Shown piece by piece: positions 7,621 to 18,333 of a stretch of DNA of 64,000 nucleotides. This DNA comes from Mesorhizobium sp. LHD-90. GTDB lineage: Bacteria > Pseudomonadota > Alphaproteobacteria > Rhizobiales > Rhizobiaceae. Position numbers and translations under genes: made by a program. The notes beneath the pieces are model-generated. The model saw only the letters and a program-made list of their open reading frames with translations, had not been told where the DNA came from and did no database searches. The DNA lies in assembly GCF_030929505.1 (NCBI RefSeq), contig NZ_JAVFVV010000009.1, positions 186,001 to 250,000 of the forward strand, in the 5' to 3' direction. Every line of letters begins with the position of its first letter. The stretch's first letter is position 1.

Positions 7621-9084
7621 GTGGCGGTCGTCGGCGTCGATCTCGGTACGCAGAGCCTGAAGGCGGTCGTCGTCGACGGCGATTTCAGGCTGCGCGGCGA
7701 GGCGGGCGTGAGCTACCAGCCGAGCTTCCCGGCGCCAGGATGGGCGGAACAGGATCCAGCGCTCTGGCTCGGCGCGCTGCGGCCGGCGATCCGCAAGGCG
7801 CTGGAGGCGAGCAAGCTGAAGCCGCGCGACATCAAGGGCATCGCCGTCAGCGGCCAGCTCGACGGCTGCGTGCCGGTGAACGGCGATGGCCGCGCGCTGG
7901 CGCCCTGCATCATCTGGATGGACCGGCGCGCGGTGGCGGAGGTAGCCGGCATCGATGCCGGTCACATCCGAGAGCGGACCGGGCTGGTGCTCGACGCCTC
8001 GCATATGGCTGCCAAGATTCGCTGGATGAAGCAAAACCTGCCGGAGACGGCGGCCTGCCGCATGTGGCACCAACCGGTGTCGTACATGCTGCAGAGATTG
8101 TGCGGCGAAGCGATGATGGACCATGGGCTGGCCTCGACGACCATGCTCTACGGCCTCAAGGAGCGAGGTTATGCCGACGACCTGCTCGACCTGTTCGACG
8201 TTGATCGGGAAAAGATGCCGGCGATTGGCGAGGCGTCTTCGGCGGCCGGCATGCTGTCGAGGGCTGGCGCGGACCTCACCGGGCTGCCGGAAGGCATCAC
8301 GGTGGCGGTCGGCACCGGCGACGATTTCACCAACGCAATCGGCGCCGGCGTGGTCGAGCCGGGCACGGTGTCGGTGAGCCTCGGCACGGGAGAAGTCATC
8401 GGCGCGGTGTCGGATGATCCCAGGCTGGACGGCGAGGGCCTGCTCCAGACCCACGGTTATGTCGGCGGCCGCTTCTATCTCGGCAATCCGGGCTGGCTGG
8501 CCGGTGGCGCGGTCACCTGGTTCCTGTCGACCTTCAGCGCCGGTACGCCGGCCGAGCTTTCGGCATTGGCTGCGAGCGCTGCGCCCGGAAGCGGCGACCT
8601 GTTGTTCCTGCCGGCGCTCAACGGCGCGATGGCCCCGCGATGGATAGAAGGCGCGCGCGGCGCCTTCTACGGGCTGACGCCCGCCCACGGCCGGGCCGCC
8701 TGCGCCCGCGCCTTGCTGGAAGGCTGCGCCTTCGCCATGCGCGACGTGGTCGACCGGCTGGAGGCGATGGGCGTCGGGGCCGGCCGCATCCGCCTGTGCG
8801 GCGGCGGCGCCAAGAGCCGCATCTGGGCGCAGATCCGCGCCGACGTCAGCCGCCGGCCGGTTGAGGTGCTGAACGCCGCCGACACCTCGCCGATCGGCGC
8901 CGCCATCCTGGCGAGCGTCGCGGTGGGTGGCGCGGCCAGCGTCGCAGAAGCCGCGGCGGCGGTACCGCGCACGCTGGACACCATCATGCCCGACCCGGCG
9001 CGCGCCGACCTCTACGACCGCTGCTATCGCCGCTACCGCACCCTGTTCGAGGCGCTGGCGCCGCTCTACGCGGAAGGCGCGTGA
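7621..9084 (+). CDS. FGGY-family carbohydrate kinase (xylulokinase-like)
   Basis: A 487-residue sugar kinase starting at GTG, 2 nt after the previous stop. Domain I begins with the phosphate-1 motif VVGVDLGTQSLKAVVVD. AVSGQLDGCVPV and CIIWMDRRA follow as in xylulokinases. Domain II contains VSVSLGTGEVIGAV and the adenosine-binding IRLCGGGAKSRIWAQIRADV region. It would phosphorylate an imported ketose or polyol in the cytoplasm using ATP. Position between the TIM-barrel protein and a HAD phosphatase supports a dedicated catabolic pathway. The exact sugar is not determinable. Confidence 0.9.
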   Translation: MAVVGVDLGTQSLKAVVVDGDFRLRGEAGVSYQPSFPAPGWAEQDPALWLGALRPAIRKALEASKLKPRDIKGIAVSGQLDGCVPVNGDGRALAPCIIWMDRRAVAEVAGIDAGHIRERTGLVLDASHMAAKIRWMKQNLPETAACRMWHQPVSYMLQRLCGEAMMDHGLASTTMLYGLKERGYADDLLDLFDVDREKMPAIGEASSAAGMLSRAGADLTGLPEGITVAVGTGDDFTNAIGAGVVEPGTVSVSLGTGEVIGAVSDDPRLDGEGLLQTHGYVGGRFYLGNPGWLAGGAVTWFLSTFSAGTPAELSALAASAAPGSGDLLFLPALNGAMAPRWIEGARGAFYGLTPAHGRAACARALLEGCAFAMRDVVDRLEAMGVGAGRIRLCGGGAKSRIWAQIRADVSRRPVEVLNAADTSPIGAAILASVAVGGAASVAEAAAAVPRTLDTIMPDPARADLYDRCYRRYRTLFEALAPLYAEGA

Positions 9085-9085
9085 C

Positions 9086-9883
9086 ATGCGGCCGCTCGCC
9101 GGGATGCCGATGGAGGAGCGGCGGAAGATTTCGGTGGTGCTGACCGACATCGACGACACGCTGACCGAGCACGGCCGGCTGCCGGCAAAAGCCTATTGCG
9201 CGCTGGAGCGGCTGAAGCAGGCGGGTTTTATTGTTGCCCCGGTGACCGGCCGGCCCGCCGGCTGGTGCGACCTGATCGCCCGGCAATGGCCGGTGGACGG
9301 GGTGGTGGGCGAAAACGGCGCATTCTTCTTCCGCTACGAAGACGAGAGCAGGCGGCTCACCCGCCACTACGCCAAGAGTTTTGACGAGCGTCGGTGCGAT
9401 GCGGCGCTTCTGGCGCAGATCCGCGATGCGGTCCTGGCGGAAGTGCCCGGCGCGGCAGTGGCAGCCGATCAGGCTTACCGCGAGGCCGATCTCGCCATCG
9501 ACTTCTGCGAGGATGTGCCGCCGCTGGCCAAGGCGGACGTCAAAAGGATCGTCGGCATCTTCGAGCGCTTCGGCGCCACCGCAAAAGTCTCGTCGATCCA
9601 CGTCAACGGTTGGTTCGGCGGATACGACAAATTGTCGACCAGCCGGCTGTTCCTGCGCGAGTGTTTCGGCATCGATATCGACCAAGATCGTGACCGGATC
9701 GTCTTCGCTGGCGACAGTCCCAACGATTCCCCCATGTTCGGCTTCTTCCCCAACAGCGTCGGTGTAGCTAATGTGCTTGATTTCGGGGCTGATTTGCCCG
9801 CGCCGCCGGCGTATGTGGCTAAAGGTCGAGGCGCTGACGGATTCGCCGAACTCGCGGACATGCTGATCGCGGCAAAGGGGTAG
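9086..9883 (+). CDS. HAD-superfamily hydrolase (HAD-IIB type)
   Basis: A 265-residue HAD phosphatase. Motif I VVLTDIDDTLTE supplies the nucleophile and acid/base Asp. GFIVAPVTGRPAG supplies the motif II Thr. VFAGDSPNDSPMFGFF is motif IV. The interval between motif II and the late Lys is occupied by a type IIB cap, as in sugar and mannosyl-phosphoglycerate phosphatases. The ATG at 9086 follows the kinase stop immediately; an internal ATG at 9104 is an alternative. In this operon it may remove phosphate from a sugar-phosphate intermediate or detoxify a dead-end ester. Confidence 0.85.
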   Translation: MRPLAGMPMEERRKISVVLTDIDDTLTEHGRLPAKAYCALERLKQAGFIVAPVTGRPAGWCDLIARQWPVDGVVGENGAFFFRYEDESRRLTRHYAKSFDERRCDAALLAQIRDAVLAEVPGAAVAADQAYREADLAIDFCEDVPPLAKADVKRIVGIFERFGATAKVSSIHVNGWFGGYDKLSTSRLFLRECFGIDIDQDRDRIVFAGDSPNDSPMFGFFPNSVGVANVLDFGADLPAPPAYVAKGRGADGFAELADMLIAAKG

Positions 9884-9885
9884 GA

Positions 9886-10668
9886 ATGGACAACGGCAGG
9901 CTGACCAAGAAGGAAAGGCACGAGCTCATCCTTTCCGAGATAAGAACCTCGGCCGCCATCCGCATCTCGAAACTCGCCAAGCGGATCGGCGTCGCCGGCG
10001 AGACCATCCGCCGCGACCTGATCGAACTTGGCGACGCCGGGCTGATCAACCGCACCTATGGCGGCGCCACCATCTCGCTGGTGACCAGCGAGCCGGCGAT
10101 CTCCGAACGCGGCCTGACGCTGGTCGATGAGCGCGCGCGCATCGGCCGCGGCACGGTCGGGCTGGTCGAGAAGGGCCAGATCGTGATGATCGACGGCGGC
10201 TCGACCACCTACGAGGCGGCGCGCAACCTGGCGCAGTTCAGCCGCGACCTGACGATTATCACCAATTCGACCGGCATAGCCTCGGTCTCCGGCGGCAACC
10301 CCACCTTCCGCGTCATCCTTTGCCCTGGCACTTACGACAATCGCGAGGGCAGCGTGCTTGGCGAGGACACGGTCGAATATGTCAGCCGCTACAATGCCGA
10401 CGTCGCCATCATCGGGGCGTCCGGCATAACGGTGGACGGACCGAACGACATGATTTCCGGGGCGGTCGCCGTGAAGCGGGCGATGATCGACCAGGCCATG
10501 TCGACGGTGCTGGTCGTCACCCACGACAAGTTCGGCCGCGCCAGCCTGCAGCGCGTCTGCAAGCTCGGCGACATTTCCGACATCGTCACCGATGCCGAGC
10601 CGCCGGCCGGGTTCCGCGAGGCGATGCAGCAGGTGGGGTCGGAGTTGCACGTGTTCGCGGGGCGGTGA
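9886..10668 (+). CDS. DeoR/GlpR-family transcriptional regulator
   Basis: A 260-residue repressor with an N-terminal winged HTH (RISKLAKRIGVAGETIRRDLIELGDAGLINRTYGGA) and a DeoR sensor domain. The sensor contains IDGGSTTYEAARNL and ITNSTGIA, which bind sugar phosphates in this family. It is the last gene of the plus-strand operon and starts 2 nt after the HAD gene stop. It probably controls both its own operon and the divergent importer through the repeats at 6820-6860. The effector is likely a phosphorylated product of the kinase. Confidence 0.92.
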   Translation: MDNGRLTKKERHELILSEIRTSAAIRISKLAKRIGVAGETIRRDLIELGDAGLINRTYGGATISLVTSEPAISERGLTLVDERARIGRGTVGLVEKGQIVMIDGGSTTYEAARNLAQFSRDLTIITNSTGIASVSGGNPTFRVILCPGTYDNREGSVLGEDTVEYVSRYNADVAIIGASGITVDGPNDMISGAVAVKRAMIDQAMSTVLVVTHDKFGRASLQRVCKLGDISDIVTDAEPPAGFREAMQQVGSELHVFAGR

Positions 10669-10716
10669 GGGATTTGCTACAAGTGTTCACCGTCTAGCGG
10701 AGCAACCGCAGATGGT

Positions 10717-10938
10717 CGTCGTCGTATTCCGTCCAACACCCCTCATCCGACCTCGCTTCGCTCGGCCCCCTTCTCCCACAAGGGGAGAAGGGGATGTTTC
10801 GCGGTAGCCTCGCCGCCAATCGCCAACGTTGGAGATTTGCAGAAGCGAAGCGGCCGAACTCCCCCTTCTCCCCTTGTGGGAGAAGGTAGCCGAGCGAAGC
10901 GAGGTCGGATGAGGGGTGTTGGACGAAATACGACGATG
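10717..10938. repeat. Long intergenic inverted repeat filling the 10.67-11.00 kb gap
   Basis: The outer arms are cgtcgtattccgtccaacac on the left and its near reverse complement ending gtattt-cgacg on the right. Inside are the blocks tccgacctcgcttcgctcgg and ccttctcccacaaggggag, each repeated in inverse orientation. The element occupies most of the 334 nt between two convergent operons and holds no gene. It is of the mosaic palindromic repeat type common in Mesorhizobium-like genomes and may end transcription from both sides. Confidence 0.88.
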
Positions 10939-11002
10939 CCCATTTGCGATTGCCACGCTGTTAGCGGTTTGAGATGTGCCGTTGGCGAGGCAGCCCTGCC
11001 GA

Positions 11003-12108
<1,106 letters not shown>

Positions 12109-12112
<4 letters not shown>

Positions 12113-13131
12113 GCCAAAACCTTCTCGCCATGGACACATTCGACCTCGTGGCGGCCGCTGGCATAACGCGGCGGCTGCAACTCGGCGCAGCGCGGCAGCA
12201 CGGCGACCGGACAGCGCGGATGAAAGCGGCAGCCGGGCGGCACGTCGAATATGTTTGGCACCGAGCCGGCGATCGGACGGATGCGCCGGCCGCGATCGAT
12301 GTCGCCGAGGCGCGGAACCGCGTCGAGCAAAGCCCGCGTGTAGGGATGCGCGGGCCTGCGAAAGATGTCGCGCACCGGGGCGCTCTCGATGATGCGGCCG
12401 GAATACATGACGGCCACCCGGTCGGCCATCTGGGCGACGATGCCGAGATCGTGGGTGATGAACAGGATCGCCATGCCGAGGTCGCGCTGCAGGCTGCGCA
12501 GCAGTTCGAGGATCTGGCCCTGGATGGTGACGTCGAGCGCGGTGGTCGGCTCGTCGGCGATGAGCAGGCTCGGTCCGCAGATGAGCGCCCGGGCGATCAT
12601 GGCGCGCTGGCGCATGCCTCCGGAGAATTCCGACGGGTATCGGTCGAGCGCCCCGACGGGATCGGGGATGCCGACCTTGCCGAGCAGTTCGGCGGCCCGG
12701 GCGCGGGCCGCCTTGCGGCCGACGTCCTCATGTACGGTCACGACCTCGGCGATCTGCTGGCCGATCGTGTGGATGGGCGAGAAGGAACTCATCGGCTCCT
12801 GGAAGATCATGCCCATGCGCGCGCCGCGGATCGCCTCGATGCCTTTGCCGCGTGCACCCAGCTTCGCCACGTCGGCACGGAAACCGTCTTGGGTGTGCAA
12901 AGCGATCTCGCCGCGCGCCACCTTCAGGTTGGCGCCGAGCAGTTGCATCAGCGCAAGCGCCGTCACGCTCTTGCCCGAGCCGCTTTCGCCGACCAGCGCC
13001 AGCACCTCACCGCGCGCGATGTCGAATGACACGTCCTGGGTGATCGGCACGGCATGGCCGTCGCGCGTGTCCAGCGCGATCGACAGGCCGCGCACGGAAA
13101 GAACTGGAGTGTCGATGGGTGCGATCATCAT
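12109..13131 (-). CDS. Oligopeptide/dipeptide-type ABC transporter ATP-binding protein (OppD/DppD type)
   Basis: A 340-residue ATPase: Walker A GESGSGKSVTALAL, the Q-loop MIFQEPMSSFSPIHTIG, signature FSGGMRQRAMIARAL, Walker B LLIADEPTTALDVT and the His loop FITHDLGIVAQM. The C-terminal PPGCRFHPRCP belongs to the Opp/Dpp extension. Two adjacent ATG codons (13131 and 13128) overlap the permease stop. The first gives a 4-nt ATGA overlap and is used here. It forms a heterodimeric motor with the downstream OppF-type protein. Confidence 0.93.
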
Positions 13132-14267
13132 GATTTCGAATAGGGGTCGGCGGCATCGCGCAGGCCGTCGCCGACGAAGTTGAAGGCGAGCACGGCGATG
13201 ATGACGAAGACGCCGGGGATCATCAGCCACGGCGCCTGGTCGATGGCGCGGATGCTTTGCGCGGCGAAAAGCAGCACGCCCCAGCTTTCGACGGGCTCGC
13301 GCAGGCCAAGGCCGAGGAAGGAGAGCGAGGTTTCCGCCAGCAGGATTTCCGGAAACGCGATCGAGGCATCGACGATCAGGTAGCTGAGGAAGGACGGCAG
13401 CAAATGGCGGCGGATGATGCGCGCGTCCGAGCAGCCGGAGAGCCGCGCGGCGAGCACGAAATCCTCGTGGCGGGTGGCGAGCAGCTTGCTGCGTACGGTG
13501 CGGGCCAGCCATGTCCAACCGAGCAGCGCCAGGATCGTGGTGATGGCGAGATAGGTAGCGAGCGGCCCCCAGTCGCGCGGCATCAGCGCCGCCAGCGCCA
13601 GCCACAGCGGCAGCGTGGGGATGGAGCGGATGAACTCGATCAGCCGCATGATGAAATTGTCGATCCACCCGCCGAAATAGCCGGCGATGCCGCCGATCGC
13701 GGCGCCGAGGATGAAGGAAACGGTGACGCCGACCAGCGCCACGCCGAGCGAGGCGCGCGTTGCATGCACGGTTCGCGAGAACAGGTCGAGCCCGGTAAAA
13801 TCCGTGCCGAACAGGTGGACAAAACCTTCGTCCGTGCCGAACAGATGAATGTCGGTCGGGATGATGCCGAACAGCCGGTAGGGCGTGCCGCGCACGAAGA
13901 AGCGGATCGGCCATTTCTGCGAGATGTCGGCCTGGTGCGTCATGCGCAGCGTGACCATGTCGCGCACAGCCTTGCTGCCATAGACGAAGGGACGCAGATG
14001 GACGGCGCCGGTCTCGTCGATCATCCGCGGCAGCATCGGCGGCCCGGCGACATAGCTCGGATTGCGCTGGCCGGGCGGGTAGGGGCTGATCGTCTCGGCG
14101 AACAGCGTCATGGCCAGGAAAACGCCGAGCAGCGCCATGCCGACCATCGCCATCTTGTGGCGGCGGAACTTCCACCACATCAACTGCCACTGGCTGGCGA
14201 GATCGGGACGGTAGCGCTTGCGGCGGAACAGGAAACGCGACGGCGCGAGGCTTTCGAGCAGGGACAT
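13128..14267 (-). CDS. Opp/Dpp-type ABC transporter permease (DppC type)
   Basis: A 379-residue permease. A cytoplasmic N-terminal stretch (WWKFRRHKMAMVGMALLGVFL) leads into the first helix, as in OppC/DppC. A long periplasmic insert spans about residues 60-165, followed by the core helices and the EAA loop HEDFVLAARLSGCSDARIIRRHLLPS. The C-terminal FNFVGDGLRDAADPYSK is the family signature for the last segment. The insert is longer than in classical DppC and is typical of transporters with large family-5 binding proteins. The start at 14267 lies 5 nt after the DppB-type gene. Confidence 0.92.
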   Translation of the reverse strand: MSLLESLAPSRFLFRRKRYRPDLASQWQLMWWKFRRHKMAMVGMALLGVFLAMTLFAETISPYPPGQRNPSYVAGPPMLPRMIDETGAVHLRPFVYGSKAVRDMVTLRMTHQADISQKWPIRFFVRGTPYRLFGIIPTDIHLFGTDEGFVHLFGTDFTGLDLFSRTVHATRASLGVALVGVTVSFILGAAIGGIAGYFGGWIDNFIMRLIEFIRSIPTLPLWLALAALMPRDWGPLATYLAITTILALLGWTWLARTVRSKLLATRHEDFVLAARLSGCSDARIIRRHLLPSFLSYLIVDASIAFPEILLAETSLSFLGLGLREPVESWGVLLFAAQSIRAIDQAPWLMIPGVFVIIAVLAFNFVGDGLRDAADPYSKS

Positions 14268-14272
14268 CGCCG

Positions 14273-15256
14273 TCACTCCAGCCGGATGCGCGGATCGAGC
14301 AGCACGAGCAGCAGGTCCGACACGAAGGTGCCGATGATCGTGAGCAGGCAATAGAGGAAGATGAGCGCGCCGGCGAGGTACATATCCTGGTTGAGCAGCG
14401 CGTTGAGGAAGAGCGGGCCGGTGTCGGGCAGCGCCAAAACATAGCCGACGATCGGCGCGCCCGAGATGACGTAGGTCAGCCGCCAGCCGAGCGTCGCGGC
14501 GATCGGATTGAGCGCCATGCGGACGGGATAGCGGATGAGCAGTTGCATCGGCGACAGGCCGCTCGCCTTGGCGGCGAGCACATACATCTTGTCGAGTTCG
14601 TCGAGCACGGCGGCGCGCATCGAGCGGATCAGATAGGCGGTGCCGGCGGTGCCGAGCACCAGCACCGGGATGACCAGATGGGCGAGGAAATCCTTTACCC
14701 GCGCCCAGCTCCAAGGCGCGTTGGCGAATTCCGGCGAGAACAGGCCGCCGACGCTCTGCCCGAAATATTTCTGGCCGAGATACATCAGCACCAGCGCCAG
14801 CAGGAAATTCGGGATGGCAAGTCCGAGATAACCGATCAGCGACGAGGCATGGTCGCCGAAGGAATAGCGATGAACCGCCGAATAGATGCCGATCGGGATC
14901 GACACCGCATACATGAAAAGCAGGGTGGAGAAGGCGATCGCCAGCGTCAGCGGCATGCGCTCGGCGATGACCTCGCCGACCGGACGCCGCCACGCCCAAC
15001 TGAAGCCGAAATCGCCCTGCACCGCCCCGGAGAGCCAGCGCCAGTATTGCTCGTGCCAGGGCTTGTCGAGGCCGAGTTCGACGCGCACCGCCTGCACGTC
15101 CGCCGCGCTGATGATGGCGCCCGTCGCCGCCTTCTTGGCCGCGACGATCTCGGCATAGTCGCCGGGCGCGGCCTGGATGATGACGAAGGAGGCGAAGGAG
15201 ACGAGCAGCAGCGTCGCCGCCATGTAGGCAAGCCGGCGTGACAGAAACGAGATCAT
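14273..15256 (-). CDS. Opp/Dpp-type ABC transporter permease (DppB type)
   Basis: A 327-residue permease with a first membrane helix near the N-terminus (RRLAYMAATLLLVSFASFVIIQ) and the PGD motif characteristic of DppB proteins. Five further helices follow, with the EAA-like loop YVLAAKASGLSPMQLLIRYPVRMALNP. The gene follows the binding-protein gene after a 69-nt gap and is followed by the DppC gene. It forms one half of the inner-membrane pore. Confidence 0.92.
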   Translation of the reverse strand: MISFLSRRLAYMAATLLLVSFASFVIIQAAPGDYAEIVAAKKAATGAIISAADVQAVRVELGLDKPWHEQYWRWLSGAVQGDFGFSWAWRRPVGEVIAERMPLTLAIAFSTLLFMYAVSIPIGIYSAVHRYSFGDHASSLIGYLGLAIPNFLLALVLMYLGQKYFGQSVGGLFSPEFANAPWSWARVKDFLAHLVIPVLVLGTAGTAYLIRSMRAAVLDELDKMYVLAAKASGLSPMQLLIRYPVRMALNPIAATLGWRLTYVISGAPIVGYVLALPDTGPLFLNALLNQDMYLAGALIFLYCLLTIIGTFVSDLLLVLLDPRIRLE

Positions 15257-15325
15257 CGCGCTCCCTGCCTGTCGTGGATCTGACTTTGGGTCCGAGCGAG
15301 ACTGCCGCTCGGCCGGATTCTAGGA

Positions 15326-17323
15326 CTATTCCTTGAACCAGGTGTCCGGCTGGTAGGGATAAAGATAACCGAAGTTGTAGTGCACCGTCTTCATGTCGGT
15401 CTTGACGTTCTTGAGGCGGTTGCTGACGACGACCGGTTTTGGAAGCTCGCCGATCGTGCCAATGATCGTCATGTTCTCGAGATTGAGCTTGATCAGTTCC
15501 TTGCCGAGTTCCACATAGCGATCCGTGCCCGGAAGCACCGTCTTCCATTCGCGCGCGATCTCATACATGCGCTTGGCCCAGGCCGGCGGTTCTTCGCCCT
15601 TCGTGCCGCCGGTCATGTCCCATTCGCGCCACTGCACGCCGAACAGCGGCGAAAGGTCGGAGTAGTAGGGAACGTAGAGGCCGATATTGGCAATGAGCGT
15701 CGGCTCGTAGGGAACGTCCCACTCCATGTTGATGTCGGAGCGGCTTGTCCTGGCGTTCTCGCGCGTCGCCTCGCTGGTCAGTTCCTTCGGATTGACGTTC
15801 AGGCCGACCGCCTTGAGGTAGTCGGTCATCAGCTTGACGAATTCGGCGTTGGCGAACTGGCTCGAATACTCCCACAGGATGGTGAAGGGCGAGCCGTCCG
15901 GGAAGCTGCGCATGCCGTCTTCGCCGCGCTTCATGCCCATTTCGTCGAGCAGGGCGTTCGCCTTTGCGACGTCGTAGTCGATCATAAAGTTGGCGTCGGC
16001 CTCGGTGGCGAAGGAGAGCTGAGCCGGCAATGCCTGGCTGGGTTTTCCGAGGCCGAAATACAGGACCTGGTTCATCTCCTCGCGATTGATCGCGTGGCTG
16101 ATCGCCTGGCGGAAGCGCAGGTCGCCATAGACGGCCCTGAGCTTCGGATCGACATGAGTGATGTTGAAGGCCAGCGCGTTGCCGATCGAGCCGGGCGGCA
16201 GAAGCACCGCGAAGCCGCCCTTCGCCTCGTTCTCCTTGAAGGTCGGATAGGAACTGAGTTCGTTGCCCTGCGCCTTGAAGTCGACCTCGCCGTTGAGGAT
16301 CGCCAGCACCTGCAGGTCGGCGTTGAGGAAGCGCTCGCGCACCCGGTCGATGTAGGGGAGCTGCTGCCCCGAGCTATCGACCTTGAAGTAGTAGGGATTG
16401 GCCTTCAGCAGGCGCTGCTGGGTGTCCGGCGCGATCTCGATGACATGGGCTTCCAGCGTAGGCACCTCGAGCGCGGCGGCCGAGATCGACGCATCGTCAT
16501 GGTACTTGTTGTAGTAGTTGGCAAACCACTTCTTCCAATCCTCGAAGCCGGCGGCCTTGGCCTCTTCGTTCGCCTTCGGATTGTATTTCGGCATGAATTT
16601 CTTGAAGAAATGCGCCGGCGCGAAGGTACTGAAATACGAGCCGTTGGTGGCCATGTAGGTGAGGAAGCCGGGGAACGGCTCGTCGAACGACACCTCGACA
16701 TGCTGGTCGTCGATCTTTTTCGCATGCACGTTGACGCCCCATTCGGTGGTCGTCTCGGGGCTCAGGTCCTTGTTCTGGATAATGTCCTCGAAGAAGAAGA
16801 CCACGTCGTCGGCGCCGAACGGCGTGCCGTCCGACCATTTGTGGCCCTTGCGCAACTCGAAGGTGATCGACTTGTGGTCGTCGGCCCATTTCCAGGAGCG
16901 CGCGACGTTCGGCACGATGGTCTGCAGATCGTCGGAGATGCGCACCAGCACCGCCTGCCGCCAGCTCAATATGTCGGAGGTTCCGGAGGTCGGCGCGCGC
17001 GACGTACCTTCGATCGTGCCGCCATATTTGCCGCATTCGACATAGGGCAGGACGACCAGCGGCTGTTCGGGCAGGCGCTCGCCCACCGGCTTCAATTTGC
17101 CGGTTTTGACATCCTCCGCGAACAGCGGGTTTTCGGTGAGCGTCAGGCTGACGCCAGCGGCGGCGGCCTCGTCAATCTCGACCTGCTGTGGAAACGCTCC
17201 CTTCAAATTTTGCGGGTCGGCGACGGTCGGGCATGCGGCCGCGAATGCTGCCACGGAACTCAGCAAGGCCAGAGAAAGGACGGAGATGCCGAGCGCGGCC
17301 CTTCGCTTGTCAAAAAGCGTCAT
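15326..17323 (-). CDS. Family-5 extracellular solute-binding protein of the Opp/Dpp-type importer
   Basis: A 665-residue periplasmic binding protein, longer than the roughly 530 residues of classical DppA/OppA. A signal peptide is present ([20 protein letters not shown]). Family-5 hallmarks include [19 protein letters not shown], the [16 protein letters not shown] block and the [17 protein letters not shown] stretch. The large size matches the long DppC insert and suggests a bulky ligand. With a DeoR regulator rather than an amino-acid regulator beside it, an oligosaccharide or glycoconjugate is as likely as a peptide. First gene of the minus-strand importer operon. Confidence 0.92.
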   Translation of the reverse strand: MTLFDKRRAALGISVLSLALLSSVAAFAAACPTVADPQNLKGAFPQQVEIDEAAAAGVSLTLTENPLFAEDVKTGKLKPVGERLPEQPLVVLPYVECGKYGGTIEGTSRAPTSGTSDILSWRQAVLVRISDDLQTIVPNVARSWKWADDHKSITFELRKGHKWSDGTPFGADDVVFFFEDIIQNKDLSPETTTEWGVNVHAKKIDDQHVEVSFDEPFPGFLTYMATNGSYFSTFAPAHFFKKFMPKYNPKANEEAKAAGFEDWKKWFANYYNKYHDDASISAAALEVPTLEAHVIEIAPDTQQRLLKANPYYFKVDSSGQQLPYIDRVRERFLNADLQVLAILNGEVDFKAQGNELSSYPTFKENEAKGGFAVLLPPGSIGNALAFNITHVDPKLRAVYGDLRFRQAISHAINREEMNQVLYFGLGKPSQALPAQLSFATEADANFMIDYDVAKANALLDEMGMKRGEDGMRSFPDGSPFTILWEYSSQFANAEFVKLMTDYLKAVGLNVNPKELTSEATRENARTSRSDINMEWDVPYEPTLIANIGLYVPYYSDLSPLFGVQWREWDMTGGTKGEEPPAWAKRMYEIAREWKTVLPGTDRYVELGKELIKLNLENMTIIGTIGELPKPVVVSNRLKNVKTDMKTVHYNFGYLYPYQPDTWFKE

Positions 17324-17380
17324 GCTTCCACTCCCCCGGTTACGGCGTTGAACGCCAGATTGCGAGAATGGAGAAATAGA

Positions 17381-17428
17381 ATGACTAAATGGTCATCGTG
17401 TCAATCGCAAGAATGCCTGGTCGGGCAT
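17381..17428. promoter_or_regulatory. Two short palindromes upstream of the Opp/Dpp importer operon
   Basis: ATGAC-N6-GTCAT lies at 17381-17396 and ATGCC-N6-GGCAT at 17413-17428. Both have perfect 5-bp arms with 6-nt spacers and centres 32 nt apart. They are in the 144-nt gap between the DeoR regulator gene and the binding-protein gene. The spacing and position fit a pair of operator half-complexes for the adjacent DeoR protein. No promoter boxes were assigned with confidence. Confidence 0.4.
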
Positions 17429-17467
17429 AAATTTGTTGAACCCGCCACATGAAATGTCATGAAGACG

Positions 17468-18253
17468 TCATCGGATCGTGCTTTGGGCTGGGTCTGCTAT
17501 GATAATTTCCACGCCGGCCGCCCGGAGTGCGTTCTCGACGGCATCGTCCGGCGCGCGCTCGGTCACCAGGCGATGCACCCGATCTGCCTTGCAGACCTGG
17601 AACAAGGCGTGCCTGCCGAGCTTGCTGCTGTCGGCCAGCACGGTGACGCGGCGGGCGCTGGCGATCATCGCCCGCGCGATGAAAGCCTCGTCGGCATTGA
17701 AGTCCATGAAGGTGCCGCCCTGGTCGACGGCGCCGACGGTAAGCACCGCGTGGTCGGTGTGCAGGCGCTGGATCTGGTCGACGACCAGCGACCCCAGCAC
17801 CTCATGCCCGCCGCCGAAATAGCGGCCGCCAAGCAGATAGACCTCGCTGGGCGAGGGGGACGACCACATCTCCGCGGCCACCACGGTGGAGTTGGTGATG
17901 ACCGTGAAACTGCCGGAATTCTTCAACGCTTCCGCGAAATAGGCGGTGGTCGAGCCCGCGTCGATCAGCAGGCTGTCGCCTTGCCGGAACAATCCGGCTG
18001 CGGTCCGGCCGATGGCGATCTTCTCGGCGCGCGCCGCTGCGCGCCGGTCGCCGAGCGGGCTTTCCTGAGCTGTCTGCGTGTACACCGCGCCGCCATGCAC
18101 TTTCCGCAGCAGCCCCTGTTCGGACAGCAGCGTCAGGTCGCGCCGTACCGTTTCGCGGGACGTTTCGAGCAGCGCGGCCAACTCGTCGACGCTGATCCTG
18201 GTCGCTTCCTTGACCAGCAGGGCCATTCGTTCGCGGCGTTCTTCCGGCTTCAT
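17468..18253 (-). CDS. DeoR/GlpR-family transcriptional regulator
   Basis: A 261-residue repressor. The N-terminal winged HTH contains ISVDELAALLETSRETVRRDLTLLSEQGLLRKVHGGA. The sensor domain carries LLIDAGSTTAYFAEAL and ITNSTVVAAEM, the sugar-phosphate pocket of the family. It lies between the Opp/Dpp-type importer (same strand, downstream) and the divergent oxidoreductase/kinase operon, so it probably controls both. The effector may be the product of the FGGY kinase at 21.0-22.4 kb. Confidence 0.92.
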   Translation of the reverse strand: MKPEERRERMALLVKEATRISVDELAALLETSRETVRRDLTLLSEQGLLRKVHGGAVYTQTAQESPLGDRRAAARAEKIAIGRTAAGLFRQGDSLLIDAGSTTAYFAEALKNSGSFTVITNSTVVAAEMWSSPSPSEVYLLGGRYFGGGHEVLGSLVVDQIQRLHTDHAVLTVGAVDQGGTFMDFNADEAFIARAMIASARRVTVLADSSKLGRHALFQVCKADRVHRLVTERAPDDAVENALRAAGVEIIIADPAQSTIR

Positions 18254-18274
18254 GTTGCAAAACCACCATTGCCT

Positions 18275-18313
18275 GTTCGGTCACTGTGTGACATAAAAAT
18301 GACCGTTCGGTCA
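18275..18313. promoter_or_regulatory. Operator cluster between divergent DeoR and oxidoreductase genes
   Basis: The 80-nt divergent gap contains gttcggtca twice (18275 and 18305), exactly 30 bp apart. The second copy is part of the inverted repeat TGACCG-TT-CGGTCA (18300-18313), and TCAC-N3-GTGA overlaps the first. Repeats spaced at three helical turns directly between a regulator and its likely target operon strongly suggest the DeoR binding site. Confidence 0.55.
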
Positions 18314-18333
18314 AACGCAGCGCGTATTTTCCC

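Noticed and set aside
10717-10938. Possible CRISPR or phage attachment repeat
   Set aside because: The repeats are inverted, not evenly spaced direct repeats with unique spacers, and no cas or integrase gene is in the window.
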